Positions 17,617 to 27,704 of a stretch of DNA of 64,000 nt are shown one piece after another; positions within the stretch are counted from its first letter, which is position 1, and the number at the start of each line of letters is the position of its first letter. Location: the NCBI RefSeq assembly GCF_004341165.1, contig NZ_SLZR01000011.1, forward strand, positions 62,001-126,000. The letters are read 5' to 3'. Both the position numbers and the translations under genes were made by a program. The notes under the pieces are model-generated. The model was given only the letters and a program-made list of their open reading frames with translations. It searched no databases and had not been told where the DNA came from. The DNA is from Reinekea marinisedimentorum (GTDB lineage Bacteria; Pseudomonadota; Gammaproteobacteria; Pseudomonadales; Natronospirillaceae).

Positions 17617-18297
17617 TCAAATAATCTGTCGGCTGGCAGCCTCATCTAAGATGGCATTCATGACTTCATCAATGGAAAGACAGGTCGTATCCAGCAGAAC
17701 TGCATCATCTGCAGGCTTTAATGGCGCGGTTGCGCGGTTCTGATCGCGCTCATCGCGGGCGACAATATCTGCCAGAACGGTGTCGTAATCCGCAGTTGCG
17801 CCCTTTTCCTGTAACTGCCTAACCCGCCGGGTTGCACGCTCTTCAGCAGAGGCATTCATAAAGATCTTTAACGGCGCATCGGTGAAAACAACCGTACCCA
17901 TGTCCCGGCCGTCGGCTATAAGCCCCGGTTCAACGGCAAAAGCCCGCTGACGCTTCAGCAGCGCATCGCGAACACGGCTGTATGCTGCAACGATTGAGGC
18001 ATTGGTACCGACCTCTTCGGTACGGATCGCCTCGGTTACCTTTTCATTTTCCAGGATTATCTGGCTGCCAGAGGCATCGTTGGCAAACTGTACATCCAGA
18101 TGCTCCGCCACCAGAGCAACGGCCTGCTCATCTTTGAGGGATATGCCATGATTGCTTGCTGCAAGCGCCGTTAAACGATACAACGCACCCGAATCAAGAA
18201 AGTGCCAACCCAGCTTCTCAGCCAACAGAGTGCTGATTGTGCCTTTACCAACACCGCCTGGGCCATCCAATGTAATAACGGGTGCATGCTTGTTCAT
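17617..18297 (-). CDS. cmk: cytidylate kinase
   Basis: 226 residues, phosphorylates CMP/dCMP. P-loop GPGGVGKGT at residues 12-20, CMP-binding loop around [14 protein letters not shown] (about 126-139), and the LID arginines in [13 protein letters not shown]. Full length relative to E. coli Cmk (227). It lies between tyrA and rpsA, with a 169-base gap to tyrA where Pseudomonas carries aroA. Confidence 0.97.
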   Translation of the reverse strand: MNKHAPVITLDGPGGVGKGTISTLLAEKLGWHFLDSGALYRLTALAASNHGISLKDEQAVALVAEHLDVQFANDASGSQIILENEKVTEAIRTEEVGTNASIVAAYSRVRDALLKRQRAFAVEPGLIADGRDMGTVVFTDAPLKIFMNASAEERATRRVRQLQEKGATADYDTVLADIVARDERDQNRATAPLKPADDAVLLDTTCLSIDEVMNAILDEAASRQII

Positions 18298-18466
18298 TTA
18301 GATTCCTGTCTTCCTGCTATGCTTTTCGGCGGGCATTTTCACTACTTCAGCGCGAATATCAACCTAACTTTGTAAAAATATTCCAGCTAAGCACAAAAAA
18401 CTGACCCGTGCCGGCTTATTGCCAGTTATTCCAGGCAGATACAAAATGTCACCTTTCAGATGATTC
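18298..18466. other. gap between cmk and tyrA, no gene seen
   Basis: 169 bases with no ORF. In Pseudomonas aroA (5-enolpyruvylshikimate-3-phosphate synthase) occupies this position, fused to tyrA. I cannot see a convincing aroA remnant by eye. Confidence 0.5.
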
Positions 18467-19351
18467 TCATTTCTTATTCTTTCTGGCTTCCAGAATGTCT
18501 GAGAAATGATCCCTAGATGCCTTGGCACGCTCGAAGACCACCTTCAGGTAATCACCATCACCACGCTCAATGGCCCCTTCCAGCTGCGACAGATCAGCCT
18601 GAAAGCGCCGTAATACGGCCAGCAAGGCATCCTGATTAGTCAGGAAAATATCGTGCCACATGGTTGGGTCTGAAGCGGCAATCCGGGAAAAATCCCTGAA
18701 GCCACCGGCCGCATACTTAAAAATTTCCCGGTTTTCTGATTCGCGAGACAGGGTATCGACCAGCGAAAACGCCAGCAAATGCGGTAAATGGCTTGTTGCG
18801 GCCAATACTTCATCGTGGCGGGCAACCGGCATGGAAACCACTTCTGCCCCACAAGCACTCCAAAGGCGGCTGACAAGCGTGGTTGCCTCAGCAGAGGTTT
18901 CTTCCAGCGGCGTCACAATGAGCATGTGATTTTCAAACAACTGATCATTAGCCGCCATCAGGCCACTCTTCTCAGCTCCGGCAATTGGGTGTCCGGGCAC
19001 AAAACTCGCTGGCACGTAACCCAGCTGCTGACGCACGATATTGACAACCTCGCCCTTAACGCTGCCAACATCGGTGATTGCCTTTACCTTATCCAGAGCA
19101 GGCTTAATGGCTTCGATCACAGCGGCAATCGCCAGAACCGGCACACCAATGACGATGCAATCCACGTCGGGAAGCTCGCTCAGGTTATCGACAACCTCAT
19201 CAATAACACCCAGCTCTTTTGCCTGAGCAGCCACACCCTCGCGCCGGTTGTAACCATAAACATAGGCCTCGCCGCGGGTTTTAAGCGCCTTGGCGAAAGA
19301 AGCCCCAATAAGACCAAGGCCTATAACAAGCACCTTCGGCTGATCATTCAT
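18467..19351 (-). CDS. tyrA: prephenate dehydrogenase
   Basis: Oxidatively decarboxylates prephenate to 4-hydroxyphenylpyruvate on the way to tyrosine. 294 residues; NAD-binding GLGLIGASFAKAL at residues 11-23 and the PDH motif GHPIAGAEKSG (about 119-129). It is a stand-alone dehydrogenase, with neither an N-terminal chorismate mutase (as in E. coli) nor a C-terminal AroA domain (as in Pseudomonas). It follows pheA by 85 bases, the space where hisC is commonly found in relatives. Confidence 0.95.
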   Translation of the reverse strand: MNDQPKVLVIGLGLIGASFAKALKTRGEAYVYGYNRREGVAAQAKELGVIDEVVDNLSELPDVDCIVIGVPVLAIAAVIEAIKPALDKVKAITDVGSVKGEVVNIVRQQLGYVPASFVPGHPIAGAEKSGLMAANDQLFENHMLIVTPLEETSAEATTLVSRLWSACGAEVVSMPVARHDEVLAATSHLPHLLAFSLVDTLSRESENREIFKYAAGGFRDFSRIAASDPTMWHDIFLTNQDALLAVLRRFQADLSQLEGAIERGDGDYLKVVFERAKASRDHFSDILEARKNKK

Positions 19352-19436
19352 AACTGCTGTTGCTCCAACCTAAATTTATACACTGAGACAGACCGGTTAC
19401 TTATGACTGCCAGCAAAGTTTCCAAACACATAAAGC

Positions 19437-20555
19437 TTAAAGTACACCCTTCGGATAGGAGCCCAGCACCTTCACTTCCACCGCAGTTTCTTTAATCGCG
19501 GCCAGTGCATCCTGAACATTTTTCTCATCGATGTGGCCGACAAAATCAATGAAGAAGACGTACGTCCAGTTACCGGAAGGTGAAGGCCGGGATTCCAAAC
19601 GGGTCATATCGACACCGAAATCCTTAAACGGCTTCAGCAGGTTATACAATGCACCCGGCTCGTTGCGCATAGAAACGACCAGCGAGGTTTTATCGCCACC
19701 GGAAGCACCCACCTCTTCACGACCAATAATCAGGAAGCGAGTGGAGTTATCCGGGTTGTCTTCGATCTTGGTTTCAACGATTTCCAGCCCGTAAAGCTCA
19801 CTGGCCAGCTCACCGGCAATGGCGGCAGAGTTCCATTCACCCTGCACACGGCGGGCGGCCTCAGCATTGCTGTTCACCGCGATTCGCTCAGCCTGAGGCA
19901 TATGCGCATCAAGCCATTTACGACATTGAGCCAAAGACTGCTGATGGCTGTATATACGGGTAATTTTATCTCGGCGGGTATTTGGCCCGGTCATCAGATG
20001 CTGATGAATGCGCAGCTCCACCTCACCACAAATATGAATATTGGAACTGATAAAGGTATCCAGCGTGTGGTTTACAACACCTTCGGTCGAGTTTTCGATT
20101 GGCACCACACCATATTGCACCGCACCGGCCTCAACCTCGCGGAAAACTTCATCAATAGCAGGCATCGGCTTGCTCTTCACCCACTGGCCGAAGTGCTTCT
20201 TGGCAGCCTGCTGGGTAAAGGTGCCTTCCGGCCCCAAATAGGCGACTTCCAGAGGCTTTTCCAGCGCCAGGCAGGCCGACATAATCTCGCGGAACAGTCG
20301 CGCCATATCTTCGTTACCCAGTGGCCCCGGGTTACGTTCCATAATACGGTTGAGAACCTGTGCTTCACGCTCCGGGCGATAAAACACAGCATTCTCCGGG
20401 TCGGCAGCCAATTTCACTTCGGCAACGCGCATCGCGCATTGAGCACGCTGAGAAATCAGATTCAGGATTTCAGTATCCAGACGATCAATCTCGTTGCGAA
20501 GCCCTTTCAGCTCTTCTTCATCTTTGAAGTTTTGTTCCTGGTTTTGATCAGACAT
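19437..20555 (-). CDS. pheA: bifunctional chorismate mutase / prephenate dehydratase
   Basis: About 372 residues: chorismate mutase (about 16-95, LRNEIDRLDTEILNLISQRA), prephenate dehydratase (about 100-278, VAYLGPEGTFTQQAA and the STRFLIIG end), then an ACT regulatory domain with ESRPSPSGNW, the phenylalanine-binding ESRP motif. It is probably feedback-inhibited by phenylalanine. The start MSDQNQEQ at 20555 overlaps the serC stop by 8 bases, so translation is likely coupled; a longer in-frame start (20642) would run deep into serC and is rejected. Confidence 0.96.
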   Translation of the reverse strand: MSDQNQEQNFKDEEELKGLRNEIDRLDTEILNLISQRAQCAMRVAEVKLAADPENAVFYRPEREAQVLNRIMERNPGPLGNEDMARLFREIMSACLALEKPLEVAYLGPEGTFTQQAAKKHFGQWVKSKPMPAIDEVFREVEAGAVQYGVVPIENSTEGVVNHTLDTFISSNIHICGEVELRIHQHLMTGPNTRRDKITRIYSHQQSLAQCRKWLDAHMPQAERIAVNSNAEAARRVQGEWNSAAIAGELASELYGLEIVETKIEDNPDNSTRFLIIGREEVGASGGDKTSLVVSMRNEPGALYNLLKPFKDFGVDMTRLESRPSPSGNWTYVFFIDFVGHIDEKNVQDALAAIKETAVEVKVLGSYPKGVL

Positions 20556-21639
20556 ATTGGCTCTCAAATTTCTGCATAAAGTTGACCAATGCCTCGACAC
20601 CTGAATAAGGCATGGCGTTATAGATACTGGCCCGCATACCACCCCGACTGCGATGCCCTTTCAAATTCATTAATCCAGCCTGTTCAGCCTGCCTTACAAA
20701 CCGCTCATTCAGCTCCGCGCTGGCACAGGAGAACGGCACATTCATAGCGGAACGAGATCCTTGCTCGACAGCATTGGTAAACAAACTGCTGGAGTCTATC
20801 GCATTGTAAAGCAACTCAGCCTTGCGTTGGTTCTGCTTTTCTATTTGCGGTATGCCGCCGTTTTCCAACAACCACTCAAACACCAGATTAGCCATGTAAA
20901 TCGCAAAGGTTGGCGGTGTATTCGCCATCGAGTTTTGGCTGGCCAGAGTCGCATAGTTCATTAACCGGGGCACACGATCACCGCAGCGCTCCAGCAAATC
21001 ATCGCGGATAATAACCAGCGTTAAGCCTGCCGGGCCGATGTTCTTTTGCGCGCCGGCATAGATCACACCAAAATCAGCCACATTAAGTGGCGCCGACAAA
21101 ATGCAGGACGACATATCGGCAACCAGTGGCACCTGACCACTTTGAGGAACATCTGGAAATGCGACACCATCGATGGTTTCGTTCGGCGTGTAGTGAAGGT
21201 AAGAAAGCTTAGCACCGACCGAATACTCACCGTTCAGCAATGCCCGGGAATAGTTGCTTTCAGCAGCGGAGGCCACAACCTTCACCGGTCCATAACGCTC
21301 TGCTTCTGCTATGGCCTTTTGCGCCCAATAGCCGGAGTCGAGATAGCCGCCAGGCTTTCCCGGCTGCATTAGATTCAGAGGAATGGACGCAAACTGAGCA
21401 CTGGCACCGCCCTGCGTAAACAGCACGTGATAGTGATCAGGAATATTCAGTAATGAACGAAGCCGGTTTTCAGCCTGCGAAAGAATAGAGAGAAACGCAT
21501 CTGAACGATGCGATAAAGACATTACCGACATGCCACAACCCTGATAGCTTAATAGCTCAGATTGGGCTTTTAATAGAACCTCTTCCGGCAGCATGGCCGG
21601 GCCAGAGCAAAAATTATAAGTTCTGTTTGCACCGGCCAT
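20548..21639 (-). CDS. serC: phosphoserine aminotransferase
   Basis: PLP enzyme converting 3-phosphohydroxypyruvate to phosphoserine (serine and pyridoxal phosphate synthesis). 363 residues; E. coli SerC has 362. Opening NRTYNFCSGPAMLPEEVL, Schiff-base lysine Lys199 in YAGAQKNIGPAG. It starts 17 bases after the gyrA stop and overlaps pheA, giving the transcription order gyrA-serC-pheA-tyrA. Confidence 0.97.
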   Translation of the reverse strand: MAGANRTYNFCSGPAMLPEEVLLKAQSELLSYQGCGMSVMSLSHRSDAFLSILSQAENRLRSLLNIPDHYHVLFTQGGASAQFASIPLNLMQPGKPGGYLDSGYWAQKAIAEAERYGPVKVVASAAESNYSRALLNGEYSVGAKLSYLHYTPNETIDGVAFPDVPQSGQVPLVADMSSCILSAPLNVADFGVIYAGAQKNIGPAGLTLVIIRDDLLERCGDRVPRLMNYATLASQNSMANTPPTFAIYMANLVFEWLLENGGIPQIEKQNQRKAELLYNAIDSSSLFTNAVEQGSRSAMNVPFSCASAELNERFVRQAEQAGLMNLKGHRSRGGMRASIYNAMPYSGVEALVNFMQKFESQYV

Positions 21640-21655
21640 CAGCCTTCAGTGTTCC

Positions 21656-24271
21656 TTATTCTTCGGTATCTTGATTTTCTTGTGCGTCAGCCTCATCAGA
21701 AGCTTCCGCATCGCCTTCATCCGCGAGCAGGCCTTCAACTTCTTCCGGCTCTTCAATGCGGGCAATACTGACCAGCGTCTCGTCTTCAGCAACACGGATC
21801 AGCGTAACACCCTGGGTATTCCGGCCGAGGGTCGAAATCTCTTCAACACGGGTACGGACCAGCGTGCCCTGATCGGAGATCAGCATCACCTCGTCGCCAT
21901 CGAACACCTGCACTGCGCCAACCAGCTTGCCGTTACGCTCGCTGCACACCATAGCAATAACACCCTTGGTTCCGCGCCCTTTGGTCGGGAACTCGGTAAC
22001 CTCTGTGCGCTTACCAAAGCCTCGTTCAGAGGCCGTCAGAATGGTGGAGTCATTCTCAGGCACAATCAGTGAAATGACCGACTGACCATCGTCCAGCTGA
22101 ATACCACGAACACCGCGCGCCGTTCGACCCATGGCACGAACGTGCTCTTCTTTAAAGCGCACTACCTTGCCGGCATCGGAAAGCAACATCACTTCGCGCT
22201 CACCGTCTGTCAGCGCAACACCAACCAGGTGGTCACCCTCATCCAGAGACAAAGCAATCAGGCCATTGCTGCGCGGGCGAGAGAAGGCATCCAGAGATGT
22301 TTTCTTCACTGTACCGTTCGAGGTAGCCATGAAAATAAAGTGATCGGCATCGTATTCACGAATCGGCAGAATTGCGGTAACCCGCTCATTCGCATCCAGA
22401 TTCAACAGATTCACCATCGGGCGGCCCTTCGCCGCACGGCTGGCCTGCGGTATTTCAAAGACACGCAGCCAGTAAACCTTGCCAAAATTCGAGAAGCACA
22501 GGATTGTATCGTGGGTATTCGCCACCAGCATGTGCTCAATAAAGTCTTCATCTTTCAGCGAGGACGCAGAACGACCCTTACCGCCACGCTTCTGCGCCTC
22601 GTAATCGGTCAGCGGCTGCGTTTTAGCATAACCGGCGTGAGAAATGGTCACTACCATGTCTTCTTCGGTGATCAGGTCTTCCATGGAAAGATCCTGACGG
22701 CTGGCGATAATTTCAGTTTTACGCTCATCACCGAATTCATCTTTCACCTGCTCCAGCTCTTCACGAATGACTTCCATCAGGCGTTCATAGCTGTTCAGAA
22801 TGCGCAGCAACTCACCAATATCGTTGATGATCTGCTTGTATTCGCCAATGAGTTTTTCGTGCTCCAGGCCAGTCAGCTTCTGTAAGCGCATATCCAGAAT
22901 CTGCTGAGCCTGATCGGCTGACAGGTAGTAGCGCTCATCACGCACACCAAATTCATCGCCCAGATCTTCCGGCCGGCATACATCGGCACCGGCACGTTCC
23001 AGCATGGCAGAAACATCACCCAGCGCCCAACTGCGGGCCAGAATGCGTTCTTTGGCTTCCGCTCCGGTTGACGAGGAGCGAATCAACTCAATCATTTCAT
23101 CGATATTTGCCAGCGCTATCGCCAGACCTTCAAGGATATGACCACGCTGACGCGCTTTGCGTAATTCGAAAACAGTACGGCGGGTTACCACTTCACGGCG
23201 GTGACGAATAAAGGCTTCCAGCAGCTCTTTCAGGTTAAGAACCTTTGGCTGACCGTCGACAAGAGCCACGGTATTGATACCGAATACGGTTTCCAGCTGG
23301 GTTTGTGCATACAGGTTATTCAGCAGTACATCGCCGGATTCACCCCGTTTCAGATCGATCGCAATACGCAGACCGTCTTTATCAGACTCATCACGCAGCT
23401 CAGAAATACCTTCAATCTTCTTCTCTTTAACCAGCTCTGCGATCTTTTCAATCAGGCGGGCTTTGTTCACCTGATACGGGATCTCATGAACAATAATGCT
23501 TTCACGACCGGTCTTTTCATTGACCAGCACTTCGGCCTTACCGCGAACATAAATGCGGCCGCGACCCGTACGGTACGCTTCCAGAATGCCTTTGCGGCCA
23601 TTGATGTAGGCTCCGGTCGGGAAATCCGGCCCGGGAATGTATTGCATTAGGCCATCAACATCTAAATCCGGGTTTTCAATCAGCGCAAGAACGCCATTAA
23701 TCACCTCATTCAGGTTGTGCGGCGGAATGTTGGTCGCCATACCAACGGCAATGCCGGACGATCCATTAACCAGCAGGTTAGGTATGCGAGTAGGCAGCAC
23801 TTCCGGAATTAATTCAGAGCCGTCGTAGTTTTCGACGTAATCAACGGTCTCTTTTTCCAGATCAGCCAGCATGGAGTGCGACAGCTTCTCCATACGGATT
23901 TCGGTGTATCGCATTGCAGCAGCTGAGTCACCGTCGATAGAACCGAAGTTACCCTGACCGTCGACCAGCGTGTAACGCATGGCAAAGGGCTGAGCCATAC
24001 GGACGATGGTGTCGTATACCGCTGAGTCACCGTGCGGGTGGTACTTACCGATTACATCACCAACAACACGTGCAGATTTCTTATATGCTTTGTTCCAATC
24101 GTTGCCCAAAACATTCATGGCAAAAAGGACACGTCGATGCACCGGTTTCAGGCCGTCGCGCACGTCTGGCAGTGCACGACCGACAATAACGCTCATCGCA
24201 TAATCTAAATAGGATTGTTTCAGCTCTTCTTCGATATTGACCTGAAAAATCTCTTTGGCTAATTCACCCAT
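21656..24271 (-). CDS. gyrA: DNA gyrase subunit A
   Basis: 871 residues. The catalytic tyrosine is Tyr122 in AAAMRYTEI. The quinolone-resistance region reads [17 protein letters not shown] with Ser83 and Asp87, the susceptible residues, in the same numbering as E. coli. The C-terminal beta-pinwheel includes the GyrA box QRGGKGR (about residue 559) needed for DNA wrapping. The tail is acidic. It introduces negative supercoils with GyrB, which is not in the window. Confidence 0.98.
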   Translation of the reverse strand: MGELAKEIFQVNIEEELKQSYLDYAMSVIVGRALPDVRDGLKPVHRRVLFAMNVLGNDWNKAYKKSARVVGDVIGKYHPHGDSAVYDTIVRMAQPFAMRYTLVDGQGNFGSIDGDSAAAMRYTEIRMEKLSHSMLADLEKETVDYVENYDGSELIPEVLPTRIPNLLVNGSSGIAVGMATNIPPHNLNEVINGVLALIENPDLDVDGLMQYIPGPDFPTGAYINGRKGILEAYRTGRGRIYVRGKAEVLVNEKTGRESIIVHEIPYQVNKARLIEKIAELVKEKKIEGISELRDESDKDGLRIAIDLKRGESGDVLLNNLYAQTQLETVFGINTVALVDGQPKVLNLKELLEAFIRHRREVVTRRTVFELRKARQRGHILEGLAIALANIDEMIELIRSSSTGAEAKERILARSWALGDVSAMLERAGADVCRPEDLGDEFGVRDERYYLSADQAQQILDMRLQKLTGLEHEKLIGEYKQIINDIGELLRILNSYERLMEVIREELEQVKDEFGDERKTEIIASRQDLSMEDLITEEDMVVTISHAGYAKTQPLTDYEAQKRGGKGRSASSLKDEDFIEHMLVANTHDTILCFSNFGKVYWLRVFEIPQASRAAKGRPMVNLLNLDANERVTAILPIREYDADHFIFMATSNGTVKKTSLDAFSRPRSNGLIALSLDEGDHLVGVALTDGEREVMLLSDAGKVVRFKEEHVRAMGRTARGVRGIQLDDGQSVISLIVPENDSTILTASERGFGKRTEVTEFPTKGRGTKGVIAMVCSERNGKLVGAVQVFDGDEVMLISDQGTLVRTRVEEISTLGRNTQGVTLIRVAEDETLVSIARIEEPEEVEGLLADEGDAEASDEADAQENQDTEE

Positions 24272-24362
24272 GAGGTATCACTATCCTTTTTTATTTGGCC
24301 GGCCCGTATTACTGACCTGCCTTGTTACCGGGCAACGTTATTCGCGCCCAACAAAGAGCGAA

Positions 24363-24371
24363 ATAATACCA
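24363..24371 (-). promoter_or_regulatory. candidate gyrA -10 element (extended)
   Basis: Minus strand TGGTATTAT, an extended -10 (TG, one base, TATTAT), 92 bases upstream of the gyrA start. The -35 region is weak (CTGTCT at 17-base spacing). Confidence 0.45.
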
Positions 24372-24481
24372 CAAATCAATAAGATAGACAGGTAAAGGAA
24401 AGTCATTTTCACTTCGAGTCTGGCTATGCTGCAGGCTTTTTACTAGCATACGCCTTTTACACAAATAGAAAGGACCGCGCT

Positions 24482-25795
24482 ATGCAACCGATCGACACCC
24501 TGATTAACGCCCGTTGGGTTATTCCGGTTAACAAAGAACGCGACATATTAGAAAATCACAGCGTTGCCATAGCTGACGGCAAAATTGTCGACATTCTGGC
24601 AACCAATGAAGCTGCCGATAAGTATACCGCTAAAGAAACCATTTCCCTGCAAGACCAGGCATTGATCCCCGGCTTTGTAAACACGCACGGCCATGCCGCT
24701 ATGGCCCTGTTCCGTGGTATGGCTGACGACCTGGAGCTGATGACCTGGCTGAACGACCACGTCTGGCCGGCCGAAGGTAAATGGGTCAGCGCTGAATTCG
24801 TTAAAGACGGCACCCTGTTTGCCGCGGCCGAAATGATCCGCTCCGGCACCACCACCTTCTCTGACAACTATTTCTTCGCCGGCGAAGCGGCCAAGAGCGT
24901 GATTGAAAGTGGCATGCGCGCTCAGCTTTGCCCACCTGTTCTCGACTTTCCGACGAACTGGGCTCAAACCCCGGATGAACACATCGACCTGATTACCGAA
25001 GTTATGGGTGAGTACAAGAACCACAGCCATGTTCGTGTTGTGTTTGGTCCTCACGCGCCTTACACCTGCTCTGACGAGCCGCTGATCCGCATTAAAGAGC
25101 TGGCCGATGAACTGAACGTGCCGGTACAAATGCACGTACACGAAACTCAGGTTGAGGTAGACGGCCAGATTGAGCAGCGGGGCAACCGCCCTATCCGCCG
25201 TCTGAAAGAGCTGGGTCTTCTGAACAGCAAGTTTCAGGCAGTGCACATGACCGCACTGAGCGATGAAGACATCGACGATATCGCCGAAGCCGGCGCGCAT
25301 GTTCTGCACTGCCCGGAATCCAACCTGAAGCTGGCCAGTGGCTTTTGCCCGGTCGATAAACTGCAGAAGCGCGGCATCAATGTCGCCCTGGGTACCGATG
25401 GCGCTGCCAGCAATAACGATCTGGACATGCTCGGCGAGATGCGTACAGCTGCGATGCTGGCCAAGGCCGTAGGCCAGAACGCGGTAGCCCTGCCAGCCTA
25501 TGAGGCACTGGCAATGGCAACCATCAACGGCGCTAAAGCACTGGGTTGGGATGCTGAAATCGGCAGCCTGGAAGTGGGTAAGTGCGCGGATATCACCGCC
25601 ATTGCTCTGGATGACCTGGAATCACAGCCTTTGTACGACCCGGTATCACACATTGTGTATGCCAGCACCCGTGATCAGGTGAAGCACGTTTGGGTTAACG
25701 GTAAGCACCTTCTGGACGACCGCAACCTGACAACTCTGGATAAAAACGCCATCGTTGAAAACGCAAAACAGTGGCAAGCCAAAATCAAAGGCTGA
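24482..25795 (+). CDS. mtaD: TRZ/ATZ family hydrolase, probable 5-methylthioadenosine/S-adenosylhomocysteine deaminase
   Basis: 437 residues of the amidohydrolase superfamily. Metal ligands: NTHGH (about residues 67-71), MHVHET (His), HMT, and GTDGAAS with the catalytic Asp. MtaD-type enzymes deaminate the adenine of methylthioadenosine or S-adenosylhomocysteine to inosyl products. The upstream AAGGA ribosome site supports the start. Position (next to ubiG and yciK, divergent from gyrA) matches the Pseudomonas arrangement. The substrate is inferred from family; other aminohydrolase activities are possible. Confidence 0.88.
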   Translation: MQPIDTLINARWVIPVNKERDILENHSVAIADGKIVDILATNEAADKYTAKETISLQDQALIPGFVNTHGHAAMALFRGMADDLELMTWLNDHVWPAEGKWVSAEFVKDGTLFAAAEMIRSGTTTFSDNYFFAGEAAKSVIESGMRAQLCPPVLDFPTNWAQTPDEHIDLITEVMGEYKNHSHVRVVFGPHAPYTCSDEPLIRIKELADELNVPVQMHVHETQVEVDGQIEQRGNRPIRRLKELGLLNSKFQAVHMTALSDEDIDDIAEAGAHVLHCPESNLKLASGFCPVDKLQKRGINVALGTDGAASNNDLDMLGEMRTAAMLAKAVGQNAVALPAYEALAMATINGAKALGWDAEIGSLEVGKCADITAIALDDLESQPLYDPVSHIVYASTRDQVKHVWVNGKHLLDDRNLTTLDKNAIVENAKQWQAKIKG

Positions 25796-25805
25796 TACTG
25801 ACCAC

Positions 25806-25830
25806 AGCCCGGCACTCCCAATGCCGGGCT
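25806..25830 (+). terminator. hairpin after mtaD, possible attenuating terminator
   Basis: Perfect 9-bp stem AGCCCGGCA/TGCCGGGCT, 7-base loop, but no T-run; ubiG follows 70 bases later. Confidence 0.4.
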
Positions 25831-25900
25831 GAAACCCCACGCAAATCCATAATCCAAACCTGGCCGTATAACAGGTTAAATAACAATTCCGGAATCGCCC

Positions 25901-26611
25901 ATGCAGAGCAACGTAGACCCCGCTGAAATCGCCAAATTTGAAGCACTCGCCAGCCGATGGTGGGACCCAGAATCAGACTTCAAACCTCTACACGATCTTA
26001 ACCCTGTTCGCATGGGGTATATCGACAGCTATATTAACGTTGCCGGTTTGAAGGTACTGGATATTGGCTGTGGCGGCGGCATTCTCAGCGAAACACTGGC
26101 CAGACGAGGCGCCAATGTCACCGGTATTGATATGACCGATGCCCCGCTGCAGGTCGCCAAGCTGCATGCGCTCGACGCCGGTGTTGAAAACATTGAATAC
26201 CGCCAGATGACAGCGGAAGACTTGGCCGCAGAAGCACCTGCCAGCTTTGATGTCATCACCTGCATGGAAATGCTCGAACATGTCCCCAAGCCGGGTGACA
26301 TCCTCAAGGCCTGCCACACCCTGTTGAAGCCGGGCGGTAAAGCCTTCTTCTCGACCATCAACCGAAATCCAAAATCATGGTTGTTTGCGATAGCCGGTGC
26401 AGAATACGTGCTGCAATTGCTGCCGAAAGGCACACACAGCTACGAAAAATTCATTAAACCTTCAGAGCTGACCCGCTACGCACGTCGCGCAGAACTTAGC
26501 ATCACCAACCTGCGTGGCATCAACTACAACCCGATTACCAAGGGCTTCAAGCTTACCGACGATGTATCTGTAAACTACCTGATGGCGACCGAGAAGGATA
26601 AGCAACAATGA
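25901..26611 (+). CDS. ubiG: bifunctional 2-polyprenyl-6-hydroxyphenol methylase / 3-demethylubiquinol 3-O-methyltransferase
   Basis: 236 residues; performs both O-methylations of ubiquinone synthesis. SAM-binding motif I is VLDIGCGGGILSE (about residues 51-63); FDVITCMEMLEHVPKP (about 116-131) is the family-specific segment. The opening FEALASRWWDPESDFKPLHDLNP is diagnostic for UbiG. The last 4 bases overlap the yciK start (ATGA), so the two are translationally coupled. Relatives usually have mupP between them; it is absent here. Confidence 0.97.
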   Translation: MQSNVDPAEIAKFEALASRWWDPESDFKPLHDLNPVRMGYIDSYINVAGLKVLDIGCGGGILSETLARRGANVTGIDMTDAPLQVAKLHALDAGVENIEYRQMTAEDLAAEAPASFDVITCMEMLEHVPKPGDILKACHTLLKPGGKAFFSTINRNPKSWLFAIAGAEYVLQLLPKGTHSYEKFIKPSELTRYARRAELSITNLRGINYNPITKGFKLTDDVSVNYLMATEKDKQQ

Positions 26612-27378
26612 GCACACCCGCGAAGGAAATCATCGAGCAATTCAACCCGGATAACTGCCTGCAAGATCGCGTTATTCTGATTACCGGTGCCAGCGCCGGT
26701 ATCGGCAAAGAAGCCGCTCTGGAATTCGCCCGCAGGGGTGCGCATGTTGTGCTGATTGCCCGCAATCAGGAAAACCTCGAAGCGGTTTACGACGAAATTG
26801 AATCCACCACACAAACCCGACCGATAATCTTTCCGTACGACCTGAACACACTGAACCCCGATATTGCCCGGGAAATGGCTTACGCCATCGAACAGGAATA
26901 CGGCCGCCTGGATGGCGTTTTATTTAACGCGTCAGCACTGGGCAGCAAGATGTCGATAGCTCAGTACCCGGAACAGCAATGGCTGGATGTCATCAACACC
27001 AACGTCAACAGTGCGTTTTACCTGACCAAAGCCATGCTTCCTCTGCTGGAAGCTGCACCCGCCGGGCGCATGCTGTTTACCACCTCCAGCGTTGGCCGCA
27101 AAGGCCGTGCTTACTGGGGTGCCTATGCCGTGTCAAAATTTGCGACCGAAGGCCTGATGGAAACACTGGCAGACGAGCTTAAAGCCACCAGCAACGTCAG
27201 AGTCTTTGCAGTCAACCCGGGCGGTACACGCACCGCCATGCGCGCCAGCGCCTACCCGGGCGAGAACCCGGAAACCGTGCCGGCACCGTCGGAACACATG
27301 CCGCTTTACTGCTACTTAATGTCCGATGCATCCGGCGATTACCACGGCGCATCTATCGACGCCTACGACTACCTTTAG
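26608..27378 (+). CDS. yciK: YciK family short-chain dehydrogenase/reductase
   Basis: 256 residues, Rossmann-fold oxidoreductase with TGASAGIGKEAAL (cofactor glycine motif, residues about 28-40), NASALGS (the NNAG equivalent), the catalytic Ser and YAVSK (Tyr-x-x-x-Lys, about residue 171). The YciK-specific WLDVINTNVNSAFYLTK and NPGGTRTAMRASAYPGE segments are present. Substrate unknown. It overlaps ubiG by 4 bases. Confidence 0.93.
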   Translation: MSTPAKEIIEQFNPDNCLQDRVILITGASAGIGKEAALEFARRGAHVVLIARNQENLEAVYDEIESTTQTRPIIFPYDLNTLNPDIAREMAYAIEQEYGRLDGVLFNASALGSKMSIAQYPEQQWLDVINTNVNSAFYLTKAMLPLLEAAPAGRMLFTTSSVGRKGRAYWGAYAVSKFATEGLMETLADELKATSNVRVFAVNPGGTRTAMRASAYPGENPETVPAPSEHMPLYCYLMSDASGDYHGASIDAYDYL

Positions 27379-27461
27379 ATTGCCTGCGTTAACGCCCGCA
27401 CCACCGGCGTGGAGAGTTTGACACTTCAAACTCCCCACCATCAACACCGCCATTGAACGAC

Positions 27462-27491
27462 AAAAAACCGGCAGTTTTTTGCCGCTTTTTT
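27462..27491 (+). terminator. Rho-independent terminator after yciK
   Basis: Stem CGGCA/TGCCG flanked by A6 and T6 arms, usable in both directions, ends the mtaD-ubiG-yciK block. A second dyad GAGTTTG/CAAACTC lies just before it at 27414-27433. Confidence 0.8.
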
Positions 27492-27557
27492 GTCAGACAT
27501 TCCGATAAAAACCCCTAAACACCTGTAACAGACTGATTTAAAAGGAATTTTTAGCTA

Positions 27558-27704
27558 ATGGCACAGTTATCGCTTAGTCAGACTAAGTCTGAAAATGCGG
27601 TATATAAAAAATGGCGAATAGCTTCACTCAAATCAGTTTTGGTACCAACAAAGCACTTCCACAAACTCTCGTCGACGCAACACCGGTCTCGGTTGAATCG
27701 TTGA
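27558..27704 (+). CDS. possible upstream overlapping small ORF
   Basis: 48 codons in a different frame, starting ATG after AAGGAATTTTTAGCT and ending inside the diguanylate cyclase gene. It has a better ribosome site than the cyclase start at 27611. It may be a leader ORF that couples translation, or chance. Confidence 0.25.
   Translation: MAQLSLSQTKSENAVYKKWRIASLKSVLVPTKHFHKLSSTQHRSRLNR
27573..27587. promoter_or_regulatory. 15-bp perfect dyad upstream of the diguanylate cyclase
   Basis: CTTAGTC-A-GACTAAG, 24 bases before the cyclase start; operator-like, regulator unknown. Confidence 0.35.

Noticed and set aside
22142-22885. 247-codon frame opposite gyrA
   Set aside because: Antisense shadow of a conserved gene.
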